Assembly: GCF_026627255.1 (NCBI RefSeq)
Contig: NZ_JAPNLM010000014.1
Span: 124,001-188,000 of the forward strand
Direction: 5' to 3'
DNA from: Streptomyces antarcticus
GTDB taxonomy: Bacteria > Actinomycetota > Actinomycetes > Streptomycetales > Streptomycetaceae
Length of the DNA stretch: 64,000 nucleotides
Shown here: positions 10,201 to 16,980 of the stretch, piece after piece
Position numbering within the stretch: the stretch's first letter is position 1
Layout of the letters: each line of letters starts with the position of its first letter
The notes under the pieces: generated by a model
Told to the model about the DNA's origin: nothing
The model's input: the letters and a program-made list of their open reading frames with translations, nothing else
Database searches by the model: none
Made by a program: the position numbers and the translations under genes

Positions 10201-10539
10201 GACTTCCCCACCGACGTCTCCCCGCTCACCCGCCAGCACCGCAAGGACCCGCGGCTCGCGGAGCGCTGGGACCTCGTCGCCTTCGGCACCGAACTCGGCA
10301 CCGCCTACTCCGAGCTGACCGACCCGGTGGAGCAGCGGCGCCGGCTCACCGCCCAGTCCCTGCTGGCGGCCGGCGGCGACCCCGAGGCGATGGAACTCGA
10401 CAACGACTTCCTCGACGCCCTGGAGTACGCGATGCCGCCGACGGGCGGTCTCGGCATCGGCGTGGACCGCCTCGTCATGTTCCTCACGGGGCTGACGATC
10501 CGCGAAACCCTTCCGTTCCCGCTGGTGCGGCGCGGCTGA
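7237..10539 (+). CDS. lysX: Bifunctional lysylphosphatidylglycerol synthetase / lysyl-tRNA synthetase LysX
   Basis: An 1100-residue fusion. Residues about 20-225 form several membrane helices. Residues about 230-560 are the DUF2156/MprF-type aminoacyl transferase. From residue about 605 a class II lysyl-tRNA synthetase follows, with an OB fold, motif 2 around FRNEGVSYKHNPEFTMLEAY (about residue 855) and motif 3 around GIGVDRLVMFLTG (about 1070). The enzyme charges tRNA with lysine and transfers the lysine to phosphatidylglycerol, lowering the membrane's negative charge and giving resistance to cationic peptides. Length and domain order match mycobacterial and streptomycete LysX. The frame is intact throughout. 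Confidence 0.95.
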   Translation: MSATVEETRGTRNRFLNRVPDGFGAFFGTLGLLCALLALSPTLRRLLRHVVRFLDLIVVPVSANLAYAVFLFLLAAALGTRKKVAWWIVVTYLALLILADVVAMADGDYWIGVPSMAIAVAGLVLLIAARREFYAAVRPGALWRAMIVLGLGLLAAVLVGWGLVALFPGTLPKGQWLDWAAKQVFGGLFSARQFDGRPPRPIYFLLGLFGALALLNAATTLFRSQRLTAALHGDEEPRIRALIGAYGRADSLGYFATRRDKAVVFAPNGKAAVTYRVEAGVCLASGDPVGDPAAWTPAIDAWLDVARRHGWQPAVMGASEDGATAYARSGLGALQLGDEAILHVARFDLDGRDMRVTRQAVNRVRRTGATTVIRRHRALSEDEMQMIVDRADTWRDTETERGFSMALDRLGDAADGDCLLVEALDAQGELIALLSFVPWGKDGISLDLMRRDRTAPNGVMEFMVAQLCAAAPALGVRRISLNFAVFRSAFEEGGRIGAGPVLRLWRKLLLFFSRWWQLEALYRSNVKYGPEWYPRFLCYQDAGSLARVSLASGIAEGFVSVPSLRTLWGNGHPKGLTNPANTEGLPSIASMNLDAVGEDAAAASAERLPEQVRVRHDKLERIRAAGTDPYPVGVRARTHTVAELKAAHPGYPPGTRTGEPVTLAGRVMLVRDLGGVIFAVLRDWSGDVQLMLTRDEAGREVLDAFTSQVDFGDHVVATGEVGASRSGELSLVTDSWQLTGKCLRPLPDKRKGLADPEARVRRRYLDLVSSPGARDVVRARSSAVQALRQGLLDRGYLEVETPMLQQIHGGANARPFRTHINAYDLDLYLRIAPELYLKRLCVGGMEKVFEMGRTFRNEGVSYKHNPEFTMLEAYQAFADYDVMLDLTRELIQGAATAAFGSPVAHKADPDGKLVAHDISGTWPVKTMYGAISEALGEEVDADTGEQVLRRLCDRASVPHTPENTRGDVVLEMYERLVEEKTKLPTFYKDFPTDVSPLTRQHRKDPRLAERWDLVAFGTELGTAYSELTDPVEQRRRLTAQSLLAAGGDPEAMELDNDFLDALEYAMPPTGGLGIGVDRLVMFLTGLTIRETLPFPLVRRG

Positions 10540-10650
10540 GGCCGGAGCCGGGTCGGCGGCGCGGCAGACGCCGGAGCCTGGCCGGCGGCGCCGCGCGGCG
10601 CTCCCGGCTGGTCCGTGCGGGTGAGGGCGACGGGTCGCCTCCGCGCCACT

Positions 10651-10670
10651 CGACATCTCCGGCGATGTCG
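10651..10670. promoter_or_regulatory. 20-bp near-perfect palindrome, operator candidate
   Basis: CGACATCTCC followed directly by GGCGATGTCG: ten-base half-sites with one mismatch. It sits 16 bases before the ATG of the polysaccharide deacetylase, and TTGATACG follows immediately. The size and placement suit a dimeric repressor. It could alternatively be a small hairpin in the 5' leader. Confidence 0.45.
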
Positions 10671-10686
10671 TTGATACGTAGTAATA

Positions 10687-11580
10687 ATGAAAAATGACGA
10701 GCCGACAGTAGGGCGACGCGTGCTCCTGCGTACCGCCGTCTTCCTCGGAGTCGCGGCCGCCGCCGGACTGGTCACCTCGGGCGGGGAGGGCCTGCCCGGT
10801 ACGCCCGCCCCCGGGTCCGGACCGGGGGCCGGTCCGGGGCCGAACCCCGCCGCCGGAGCCCCCGGCGCGCTCTCCCGGGGGCTGCCCGAGAAGGCGTACC
10901 GGCTGCGCCCGATGACCGCCGAGGCCCCCGCCCGGCCGCCCGCCGCGAAACCGGCCGTCCGGACCCGCCCCATCGAGGCGCTCCCCGCCGAGGCCGGCAC
11001 GGCCAGCGCCATGGTCCTCACCTTCGACGACGGCCCCGACCCCCGCTACACGCCGGGCATCCTCGACGTCCTCGCCCGGTACGGCGTCCGCGCCATGTTC
11101 TTCGTCTGCGGGGAGATGGCGGACGAGAACCGGGACCTGCTGCGCCGGATGGCCGCCGAGGGCCACGTCATCGGCAACCACACCTGGACCCACCCGCTCA
11201 TCCCCAAGCTGAGCCGGCCCGCCCTCGTCTCCGAGATCGGCCGCACGAGCGACGTCGTACGCCAGGCCGTGGGGGAGGCACCGGTGTGGTTCCGGGCGCC
11301 CTACGGGGCATGGAACCGGGCCGCCTTCGAGATCGGCGCCGAGCTGGGGATGGAGCCGCTGGCCTGGACCGTGGACAGCCTGGACTGGACCGAGCCGGGC
11401 ACGACCGCGATCGTCTCCCGGATCCTCAAGGGCGCCGCGCCCGGTGTGGTCGTCCTCTCCCACGACGCGGGCGGCGACCGCTCCCAGAGCGTACGGGCCA
11501 TCGAGTCCTACCTGCCCCAGCTCCTCGCCCGGGGCTACCGGATGACCCTCCCCGTACTGCCGGCCGCGCGGATGCGCTGA
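10687..11580 (+). CDS. Secreted polysaccharide deacetylase (NodB domain)
   Basis: A 297-residue protein with an N-terminal export signal beginning GRRVLLRTAVFLGVAAAAGL, where the twin arginine suggests possible Tat export, then a proline-rich linker. A NodB domain from about residue 110 shows the metal and catalytic motifs TFDDGPDPRYT, HTWTHP and RAPYGAWN. It should deacetylate N-acetylglucosamine or N-acetylmuramate in peptidoglycan or another glycan at the cell surface. It follows lysX, another envelope-modifying gene, on the same strand with a 147-base gap holding a palindromic operator candidate. Confidence 0.9.
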   Translation: MKNDEPTVGRRVLLRTAVFLGVAAAAGLVTSGGEGLPGTPAPGSGPGAGPGPNPAAGAPGALSRGLPEKAYRLRPMTAEAPARPPAAKPAVRTRPIEALPAEAGTASAMVLTFDDGPDPRYTPGILDVLARYGVRAMFFVCGEMADENRDLLRRMAAEGHVIGNHTWTHPLIPKLSRPALVSEIGRTSDVVRQAVGEAPVWFRAPYGAWNRAAFEIGAELGMEPLAWTVDSLDWTEPGTTAIVSRILKGAAPGVVVLSHDAGGDRSQSVRAIESYLPQLLARGYRMTLPVLPAARMR

Positions 11581-11599
11581 GGAGGCGGCCCCGCGACGG

Positions 11600-11643
11600 A
11601 GCACCCCCGCCCGGGCCGTGGTACGGGCCCGGGCGGGGGTGCT
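11600..11643. terminator. Bidirectional terminator, 18-bp perfect stem
   Basis: Arms AGCACCCCCGCCCGGGCC (11600-11617) and their exact complement (11626-11643) flank an 8-base loop, between two convergent genes. A second smaller hairpin with 9-bp arms (11661-11669 with 11674-11682) follows. The remaining bases to 11759 carry several CCTCAGCGG copies. Confidence 0.7.
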
Positions 11644-11759
11644 CACGCGGCCGTCCGGGCGGGTCCCGCCTCAGCGGGACCCCGGCGGGCCTCCCCATCA
11701 GGCCGCCTCAGCGGGCCGCAGCGGCGGACTTCAGCAGCTGTCCTCAGCGGCGGTCCTCC

Positions 11760-12422
11760 TCAGCGCGCCTCCACCATGCGGGCGAAGACGACCACGTTGC
11801 CCTCGTAGCCGCCGGCCTTCGAGTAGCCGCCGCCGCACGTGATCACCCGGAGCTCCGGATACCCGGTGTCGCCGTACACGCGGGCCCCGGGGAAGGCGTC
11901 CTTGGAGAACACCTCCACGCCGTACACCTCGAAGACCGCGGTGCGCCCGTCGTAGCGCTCCACCTCGATCTGGTTGCCCGGCTTGACCGAGCCCAGGCCG
12001 TAGAAGACCGCCGGTCCCTGCGCGTTGTCCACGTGGCCGACGATCACCGACGAACCGCGCTGGCCCGGCGAGATGCCGTTCAGGTACCAGCCGGCGAGGT
12101 TGCGGTCCTGCGGCGGCGGGGCGTCGATCCAGCCCTCGGCGTCCAGTCCGACGGTCATCACCGGAGCGTCCACGTTGATCGTGGGGATCCGGACGCGCTG
12201 CACCGAGGAGTGCTCCAGCACCTCCATGTCCGCGGGGGGCGACGGAGGGTTCGCCGGCAACTGGCCGGCCGTCACCGCGACGGCCGAGGCCGCGGTGGGC
12301 TGGGGCGGCCCGTCGTCGGTGTTCACACCGTTGCGCACCATGGCGAGGCCGGTGAGCATGACCAGCGCGAGCGCGCCCCACGGTGAGCGTTTGCGTGACT
12401 GCCCGGTCTCGTCCTCGCCCAT
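11760..12422 (-). CDS. Class F sortase
   Basis: A 220-residue membrane-anchored transpeptidase. A short charged N-terminus precedes one membrane segment (about residues 14-28), then the extracellular sortase beta-barrel. The catalytic His is in VIVGHVDN (His130) and the catalytic Cys in RVITCGGGY (Cys196); a downstream Arg in VVVFARM completes the usual triad. The TCGG form points to class F rather than class E. ATG 12422 is chosen for the GGGAAGGGAGA ribosome site. It diverges from a gene for a secreted protein, and a paralogue of that protein lies just beyond, suggesting both are substrates. Confidence 0.88.
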   Translation of the reverse strand: MGEDETGQSRKRSPWGALALVMLTGLAMVRNGVNTDDGPPQPTAASAVAVTAGQLPANPPSPPADMEVLEHSSVQRVRIPTINVDAPVMTVGLDAEGWIDAPPPQDRNLAGWYLNGISPGQRGSSVIVGHVDNAQGPAVFYGLGSVKPGNQIEVERYDGRTAVFEVYGVEVFSKDAFPGARVYGDTGYPELRVITCGGGYSKAGGYEGNVVVFARMVEAR

Positions 12423-12785
12423 CGTTCTCCCTTCCCGACGCGGGGGTCCCGACCCGCGTTCGTGTCCCGCCCCAGTACGCCCTACTTCACGCACGCTAAG
12501 GCTGCGTCGACGGGACGGCGAGAGGGGAGGGGCGAACGGGTGGCGGGGCTCAGAAGGGGCCGGAAGGGGTGCGCCCATCCAGGTAATCGTCACATAAATG
12601 CCTGACGGGTCGTGACCTGCGGATCCGTCAGTTCCACAGTCCGCTCGTCGGCGTGTCGCTCAACCGGGCGGCCCAAAGGTGGAAATGCGGAGCTTGCGGG
12701 CCGCACCGAGGGTTCGTCGTGGGAGGCGTTCTCGTCGATCATCCGGGGCCGACGCTCCGGGGCGCTTCCCGCTGGAGGTTCCACC
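12423..12785. other. Divergent intergenic region between the sortase and its putative substrate
   Basis: About 360 bases without a supported gene. It must hold the promoters of both divergent genes. A CTGACGG / CCGTCAG inverted repeat (12602-12608 with 12625-12631) is the only symmetry I noticed. No convincing -10/-35 pair was found. Confidence 0.4.
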
Positions 12786-13286
12786 ATGCGTGCTTTCCGC
12801 GCTCTTACCGTGACGGCGGCAGCCTGCGCCGTCGTCGCCCTCAGTGCCCCATTCGCCTCTGCGAACCCCCCTCAGGGCGGGGGTGGCGGCCCGAGCAACA
12901 TCTCGGTGAACCCGTACTCCGTACACCAGGGATCCACGATGCAGGTGAGCGCGTCGGGCTGCGGACACGGCGGTACCGTCACGTCGCACGGCAACTTTCC
13001 GCCCGCCAACCTGTCCGCCGGTTCGATCGGCTTCGCCACCGTCCGGATCTTCAACCACGCCTCTCCGGGCCACCACACGCTGTCGGTCAAGTGCAACGAC
13101 AACAGCCTCGTGGCCACCCACCGCTTCACGATCCTCGAAGGCCGGCCCTCCCAGGGCGGCATCGGCGGCTCCCTCGGCCCGTCCGCCGCCGAGACCGCCA
13201 TCGGCGCGGGTCTCGTCGGCGCCGCGGCCCTCGGCGCGGGCGTCCACGTGATGCGTCGCCGCCGTCCGATCAGCGGCAGGGTCTGA
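12786..13286 (+). CDS. Secreted small beta-domain protein with C-terminal membrane anchor, putative class F sortase substrate
   Basis: A 166-residue exported protein. A Sec signal peptide ends near ASA-N27; a Gly-rich stretch follows, then a compact domain with two cysteines (Cys59, Cys103) likely forming a disulfide. The C-terminus has GGIGGSL (124-130), a hydrophobic helix and RRRR (157-160). This ends like a cell-wall sorting signal, but LPXTG is absent. The protein at 13396-14139 has the same two-Cys domain and the same C-terminal module at identical spacing. It lies divergent to the class F sortase. The overall function is unknown. Confidence 0.75.
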   Translation: MRAFRALTVTAAACAVVALSAPFASANPPQGGGGGPSNISVNPYSVHQGSTMQVSASGCGHGGTVTSHGNFPPANLSAGSIGFATVRIFNHASPGHHTLSVKCNDNSLVATHRFTILEGRPSQGGIGGSLGPSAAETAIGAGLVGAAALGAGVHVMRRRRPISGRV

Positions 13287-13327
13287 CCGGCCGACCTCCC
13301 CGGTCGGACCCGGGGACACACCCCGAA

Positions 13328-13373
13328 CCGCCGATCGCCCCGAGTCCTGGCCAGGACTCGGGGCGACCGGCGG
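13328..13373. terminator. 46-bp near-perfect palindrome, bidirectional terminator
   Basis: Centred at 13350/13351. The inner 15-base arms CGCCCCGAGTCCTGG and their exact complement meet with no loop, and the outer 8 bases pair with one mismatch. It lies between two convergent genes coding for paralogous surface proteins. The lack of an unpaired loop is unusual; as DNA it could form a cruciform. Confidence 0.7.
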
Positions 13374-13395
13374 TTGCGTTGCCGTGTCGCGCGGT

Positions 13396-14139
13396 TCAGT
13401 GGCTCCTGCCGGGGCCCCGGCGGCGGCGCAGCGCGTACGCGGTCCCGCCGGCCGCGGCGAGGAAGAGTCCGGCGCCCGCGCCGAGCTCCACCGGGTTCAG
13501 CCCGGCGACGCTGCCGCCGAGCCCGCCGCGCACCCCGCGGGCCGAGGTGAGGGTGCCGGCGGCGGTGCCGGTCGAGGCGCTCGTACGGACGGCCGTGGCG
13601 ACGGCCGTCCCGGTGTCGAACGGGCTGCGGGTGGCGGTGCCGGCCGCGGCGGTGGGCGTGGCGGTGCGGGTGGGGGTGCGCGGGGCGGCGGGGTTGGTGC
13701 GGGTGGCGGTGGGCGTCGCGGTAGCCGTCGCCGTCGCCGTCGCCGTCGAGGTGGAGCTGGTGGTGGGGCTGCTCGTACCGCCGGTGATGGTCAGGTCGGT
13801 CGAGCCGGTCTCGCCGTTGCAGGTGAAGGAGACGGAGTACTGGGCTCCGCGCCGCGCGTCCTGGTCCACCGTGACCCGTACGGTCCGGCCCCGCGCGATG
13901 CTCACGGTGTCGAAGACCCCGGAGGAGGAGGTCGCGAAGGCGGCGTCGCACCCGGTGACGGCGAGGACCACCTGGCCTCCCGGGGCGACCGTGGAGGGGG
14001 TGAGGGTGAAACCGAACGAGGTGACGGGGGCCGCCTCGGCCGCGTGCGCGGCGGTCGCTCCGAGGGCGCCGAGCGCGAGTACGGCACCCGTGGCACCGGC
14101 GCTCAGCAGGGCTGTGGCGGAGGTACGTATCGCACCCAT
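13396..14139 (-). CDS. Secreted Thr/Ala-rich stalked protein, putative class F sortase substrate
   Basis: A 247-residue exported protein. The signal peptide ends at AHA-A. The next 85 residues form a two-Cys domain (Cys64, Cys107) alignable with that of the 12786-13286 protein, for example PSTVAPGGQVVLAVTGC against PYSVHQGSTMQVSASGC. A Thr/Ala/Pro low-complexity stalk (about 121-200) follows, with TATATA repeats. The end is GGLGGSV (205-211), a hydrophobic helix and RRRR (238-241). The start at 14139 is supported by GGAGAAC upstream. Domain, stalk and anchor order suggests display away from the wall. Confidence 0.75.
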   Translation of the reverse strand: MGAIRTSATALLSAGATGAVLALGALGATAAHAAEAAPVTSFGFTLTPSTVAPGGQVVLAVTGCDAAFATSSSGVFDTVSIARGRTVRVTVDQDARRGAQYSVSFTCNGETGSTDLTITGGTSSPTTSSTSTATATATATATPTATRTNPAAPRTPTRTATPTAAAGTATRSPFDTGTAVATAVRTSASTGTAAGTLTSARGVRGGLGGSVAGLNPVELGAGAGLFLAAAGGTAYALRRRRGPGRSH

Positions 14140-14363
14140 GGTTGTTCTCCGGATCCCCGAGGAGCAGCCGCGGAACGGTTTCCGCACGTGGGGGGTCGTG
14201 CGCCTCGATGTCCGACACGCTAGGTGCGGGTGCGGTGACCCGCGATCAGGAACGGGCGAATGGGGCATGGCCGTAGGCCGAACCGGGGACGGGAGGCCCG
14301 CCCCCGGTTTGCCGGTGCTTTCGGGGTGCGCCGGGAGCGCCCCGGGCCGGCCCGGGGCCCGTG

Positions 14364-15134
14364 TCAGTCCTCCAGTCCCAGATGGGGGAACTGGGCGTAG
14401 AACGGCTCGGCCGTGGCCGAGATGCCCCGGCCGAACGGGGCGTCGAAGTCCCAGATCAGGAACAGCAGGAACGCGATGAGCGCACTGAACAGGCCCGCGA
14501 GCAGCATCTCCCGGAACGACCGCCGGATCTGCAGGGTGAAGATCAGCCCCACCGTCACCAGGGCTCCGGCGATCAGCCCGAACCACACGACGCCGGGCAT
14601 CGTGGCCCCGGCGCTCTGACCGCGCGCGTTGCGGGCGTCGTCGGCCACCGCGACCTGGTCCACCAGCGGCTGGTACGCCTGGCCCTCGTGGTCGGTCTGC
14701 GGCTCGTAGTCGGTGACGTCCCGGCGGATACGTTCCAGCAGCTCCCCGCTGCGCTGGGTGAGTTCCCCGGTCTCGCCCATCGCCTTCCACTCCGTGTCCA
14801 CCACGTACGTCACGTACGCGTCGACATCGGACCGGATCCGCTTGCGCACCTCGGCCGGGTAGACCTCGGAGCGGACGTGGACCTCGTGCAGGGCCTGCGC
14901 CTCCTGGCGCACGTACTCCTGGGCGGCTCCGCGGCCCTCCCAGACACCGGCGATCGCCAGGCCCAGCACGATCGCGTAGATCACCCCGATCATCATCGTC
15001 ATGTACTCGATGACGTCCGGGGTTTCGTTCGGATCGTCGTCCTCGCCGATCCTGCGGTGGTTGAAGAAGGCGATGGACAGCACCACGGCGCACGCCGCGG
15101 CCATCGCGAGGGACAGGACGAGCCATTCCGACAA
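14364..15134 (-). CDS. DUF4239 membrane protein
   Basis: A 256-residue integral membrane protein with two N-terminal helices (first at LVLSLAMAAACAVVLSIAFF, second at MMIGVIYAIVLGLAIAGVW), a long charged helical stretch, and two C-terminal helices. This matches the bestrophin-like DUF4239 layout, whose role is not established. TTG 15134 is chosen because GGGAG lies five bases upstream; the next TTG upstream (15146) has no ribosome site. It is one of several leftward genes in the sortase region. The 224 bases between it and the next leftward gene hold no gene. Confidence 0.7.
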   Translation of the reverse strand: MSEWLVLSLAMAAACAVVLSIAFFNHRRIGEDDDPNETPDVIEYMTMMIGVIYAIVLGLAIAGVWEGRGAAQEYVRQEAQALHEVHVRSEVYPAEVRKRIRSDVDAYVTYVVDTEWKAMGETGELTQRSGELLERIRRDVTDYEPQTDHEGQAYQPLVDQVAVADDARNARGQSAGATMPGVVWFGLIAGALVTVGLIFTLQIRRSFREMLLAGLFSALIAFLLFLIWDFDAPFGRGISATAEPFYAQFPHLGLED

Positions 15135-15171
15135 GATGACTCCCAATCGGTTATCAGGTGGTGTCTCGGGG

Positions 15172-15822
15172 CTACCGGGGGCGCAGCGCGACGATCGCGA
15201 GCACCGCGGGAGCCGCGGTCAGCAGGGTGAAGGTCACCGGCGAGATGTGGTGCTCGACCGGCTTGCGGGACGGGGCGTGGTACGAGGGACGGGCCACCGG
15301 CTTCGGCGGCGCCTGCGGCGGGGTCACCACGGGCGCCGGCGTCGGCGGAGGTGCCGGGGGCGGCGGGGGCTTGGGGATCGGCTCGGGGGCCGGCTTCGGC
15401 GCCGGTCTGGGCGGCGCCGGGGGTGGTGTGGGGACCGGAGGCGCGGTCGGCTCGGGCGGTGGCGTGGGCTTCGGGGTGGGCTTCGGCGGCGGTGTCGGCG
15501 TGGGGGTCGGGGTGGGCGTGGGCTTCGGCGGGCACGGCGGGCACGGCGGGGGAGGCGGCGGCGGGCCGTGGTGCCCGCCGTGATGTCCGCCGTGGTGTCC
15601 CCCTCCGTGCCCGCCGCCGTGGTGGCGGCCGTGATGTCCGCCACCCGGACCACCGCCGCGGCCGCCGCCGAGGACCGCCGCGACCGCGGCGGCGGCGTGC
15701 GCGCCGTCGCCGGAGTCGGTCGTCGCGTAGGCGCTGCTATCAGCCACGGCCGGTGTGACGGCCAAGGCCGCCCACAGCAGGACCGGGACCGCCAGCAGGC
15801 GCCTGGCACAGGCTCTGTTCAC
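15172..15822 (-). CDS. Secreted Gly/His-rich and Pro-rich low-complexity protein
   Basis: A 216-residue protein. A Sec signal peptide (LLAVPVLLWAALAVTPAVA) is followed by a Gly/His block containing repeated GGHHG units, a polyproline run with two Cys (PPCPPCPP), a long Pro-Lys-Thr/Pro-Ala stalk, and a final hydrophobic segment with an RPR end. The His-rich block could bind metals and the proline stalk would hold it away from the membrane; both are inference. GTG 15822 is the only start that gives a signal peptide, though its ribosome site is weak. No homologue is recognised by eye. Confidence 0.6.
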   Translation of the reverse strand: MNRACARRLLAVPVLLWAALAVTPAVADSSAYATTDSGDGAHAAAAVAAVLGGGRGGGPGGGHHGRHHGGGHGGGHHGGHHGGHHGPPPPPPPCPPCPPKPTPTPTPTPTPPPKPTPKPTPPPEPTAPPVPTPPPAPPRPAPKPAPEPIPKPPPPPAPPPTPAPVVTPPQAPPKPVARPSYHAPSRKPVEHHISPVTFTLLTAAPAVLAIVALRPR

Positions 15823-15907
15823 CCGGGGAGCATGGGCCCGCGCGTGCCCGCGCACGCGAGGGTCGGTCTTGGTTCGCCTGAACGGGTGGACTGTCGACCG
15901 GAGAGGT

Positions 15908-15936
15908 TTGAGCCAGCTTGCCGGTCGTCGTGTAAC
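15908..15936 (+). promoter_or_regulatory. Candidate vegetative promoter upstream of the DUF574 methyltransferase
   Basis: TTGAGC (15908-15913), 17-base spacer, TGTAAC (15931-15936). This sits in the 327-base divergent gap 15823-16149, which otherwise holds no gene. It would leave a leader of about 200 bases. Confidence 0.35.
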
Positions 15937-16149
15937 GGGCCCGATCGGTCGGCGATCAATTCCCAAAAGGGATTTGTCGGTAACTGTCATTCCGCCCGGG
16001 AGGGCTCGCCAGGGCCTTTGGTGTGTGACGAAGAACGGATCGTCAATTTCCGCTTTTGCTCGCCCTGTTGGGCAATGATCAGTACATTCGGCTCGTACAG
16101 GAGTCCGACCTCGGACGGACCGCCACAGGAACAAGGCTTGGAGACCTCG

Positions 16150-16980
16150 ATGGAGCGCCCCGCCTGGGCCCCGCCGGGCATCGACATATCGGTGCCGAGC
16201 GTGTCCCGTATCTACGATTACTACCTGGGCGGCTCCCACAATTTCGAGGTCGACCGCCAGGCCGCCCGTCGCGCCATGGAATTCATGCCGGGCCTGCCCA
16301 AGATCATGCAGGCCAACCGGGCATTCATGCGCCGGGCCGTGCGCTACGCCGTCGACCAAGGCGTCACGCAGTTCCTCGACATCGGCTCCGGCATCCCCAC
16401 CTTCGGCAACGTCCACGAGATCGCACAGGCCGCCGACCCCGAGTCCCGCGTCGTGTACGTCGACCACGACCCGGTGGCCGTGGCGCACAGCCAGGCCGTC
16501 CTGGACGGAAACGACCGCACCGGCGTCGTCGCCGCTGACCTGCGCAAGCCGCAGGACATCCTGACGGACCCCGAGGTGACCCGGCTGCTGGACCTCGGCC
16601 GCCCGGTCGCCCTGCTGCTCGTCGCCGTCCTGCACTTCCTGGAGGACCAGGACGAGCCGTACGCCGCCGTCGCCCGGCTGCGCGACGCGCTCGCCCCCGG
16701 CAGCCTGCTGATCCTGACCCACGCGTCCTACGAGGGCATTCCGCTCACGGAGGAGGTCGCGGGCGGAACCGTGGGCGTCTACCGGGAGATCCGCAGCCCC
16801 CTCGTCATGCGCAGCGGGGAGCAGATCGCGCGCTTCTTCGACGGCTTCGACCTGGTGGAGCCCGGGCTGACGTCCATGCCCGGCTGGCGCCCCGAGATCT
16901 CCGCGGGTGCCCACGACCTCGAGGCGGAGGAGGACCCGTACGCCTTCTCGGGCTTCGCCGGCGTGGGACGCAAGGCGTGA
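16150..16980 (+). CDS. SAM-dependent methyltransferase, DUF574 (Methyltransf_19) family
   Basis: A 276-residue protein of a family much expanded in Streptomyces. The N-terminal signature SVSRIYDYYLGGSHNFEVDR is diagnostic. The Rossmann motif FLDIGSGIPTFGNVHE binds S-adenosylmethionine, and VVYVDHDPVAVAHSQ is the acidic strand-2 motif. The substrate is unknown for the family. ATG 16150 has GGAGACCTCG immediately upstream. Its stop overlaps the GTG start of the following c-di-GMP gene by four bases, so the two are translationally coupled. Confidence 0.9.
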   Translation: MERPAWAPPGIDISVPSVSRIYDYYLGGSHNFEVDRQAARRAMEFMPGLPKIMQANRAFMRRAVRYAVDQGVTQFLDIGSGIPTFGNVHEIAQAADPESRVVYVDHDPVAVAHSQAVLDGNDRTGVVAADLRKPQDILTDPEVTRLLDLGRPVALLLVAVLHFLEDQDEPYAAVARLRDALAPGSLLILTHASYEGIPLTEEVAGGTVGVYREIRSPLVMRSGEQIARFFDGFDLVEPGLTSMPGWRPEISAGAHDLEAEEDPYAFSGFAGVGRKA

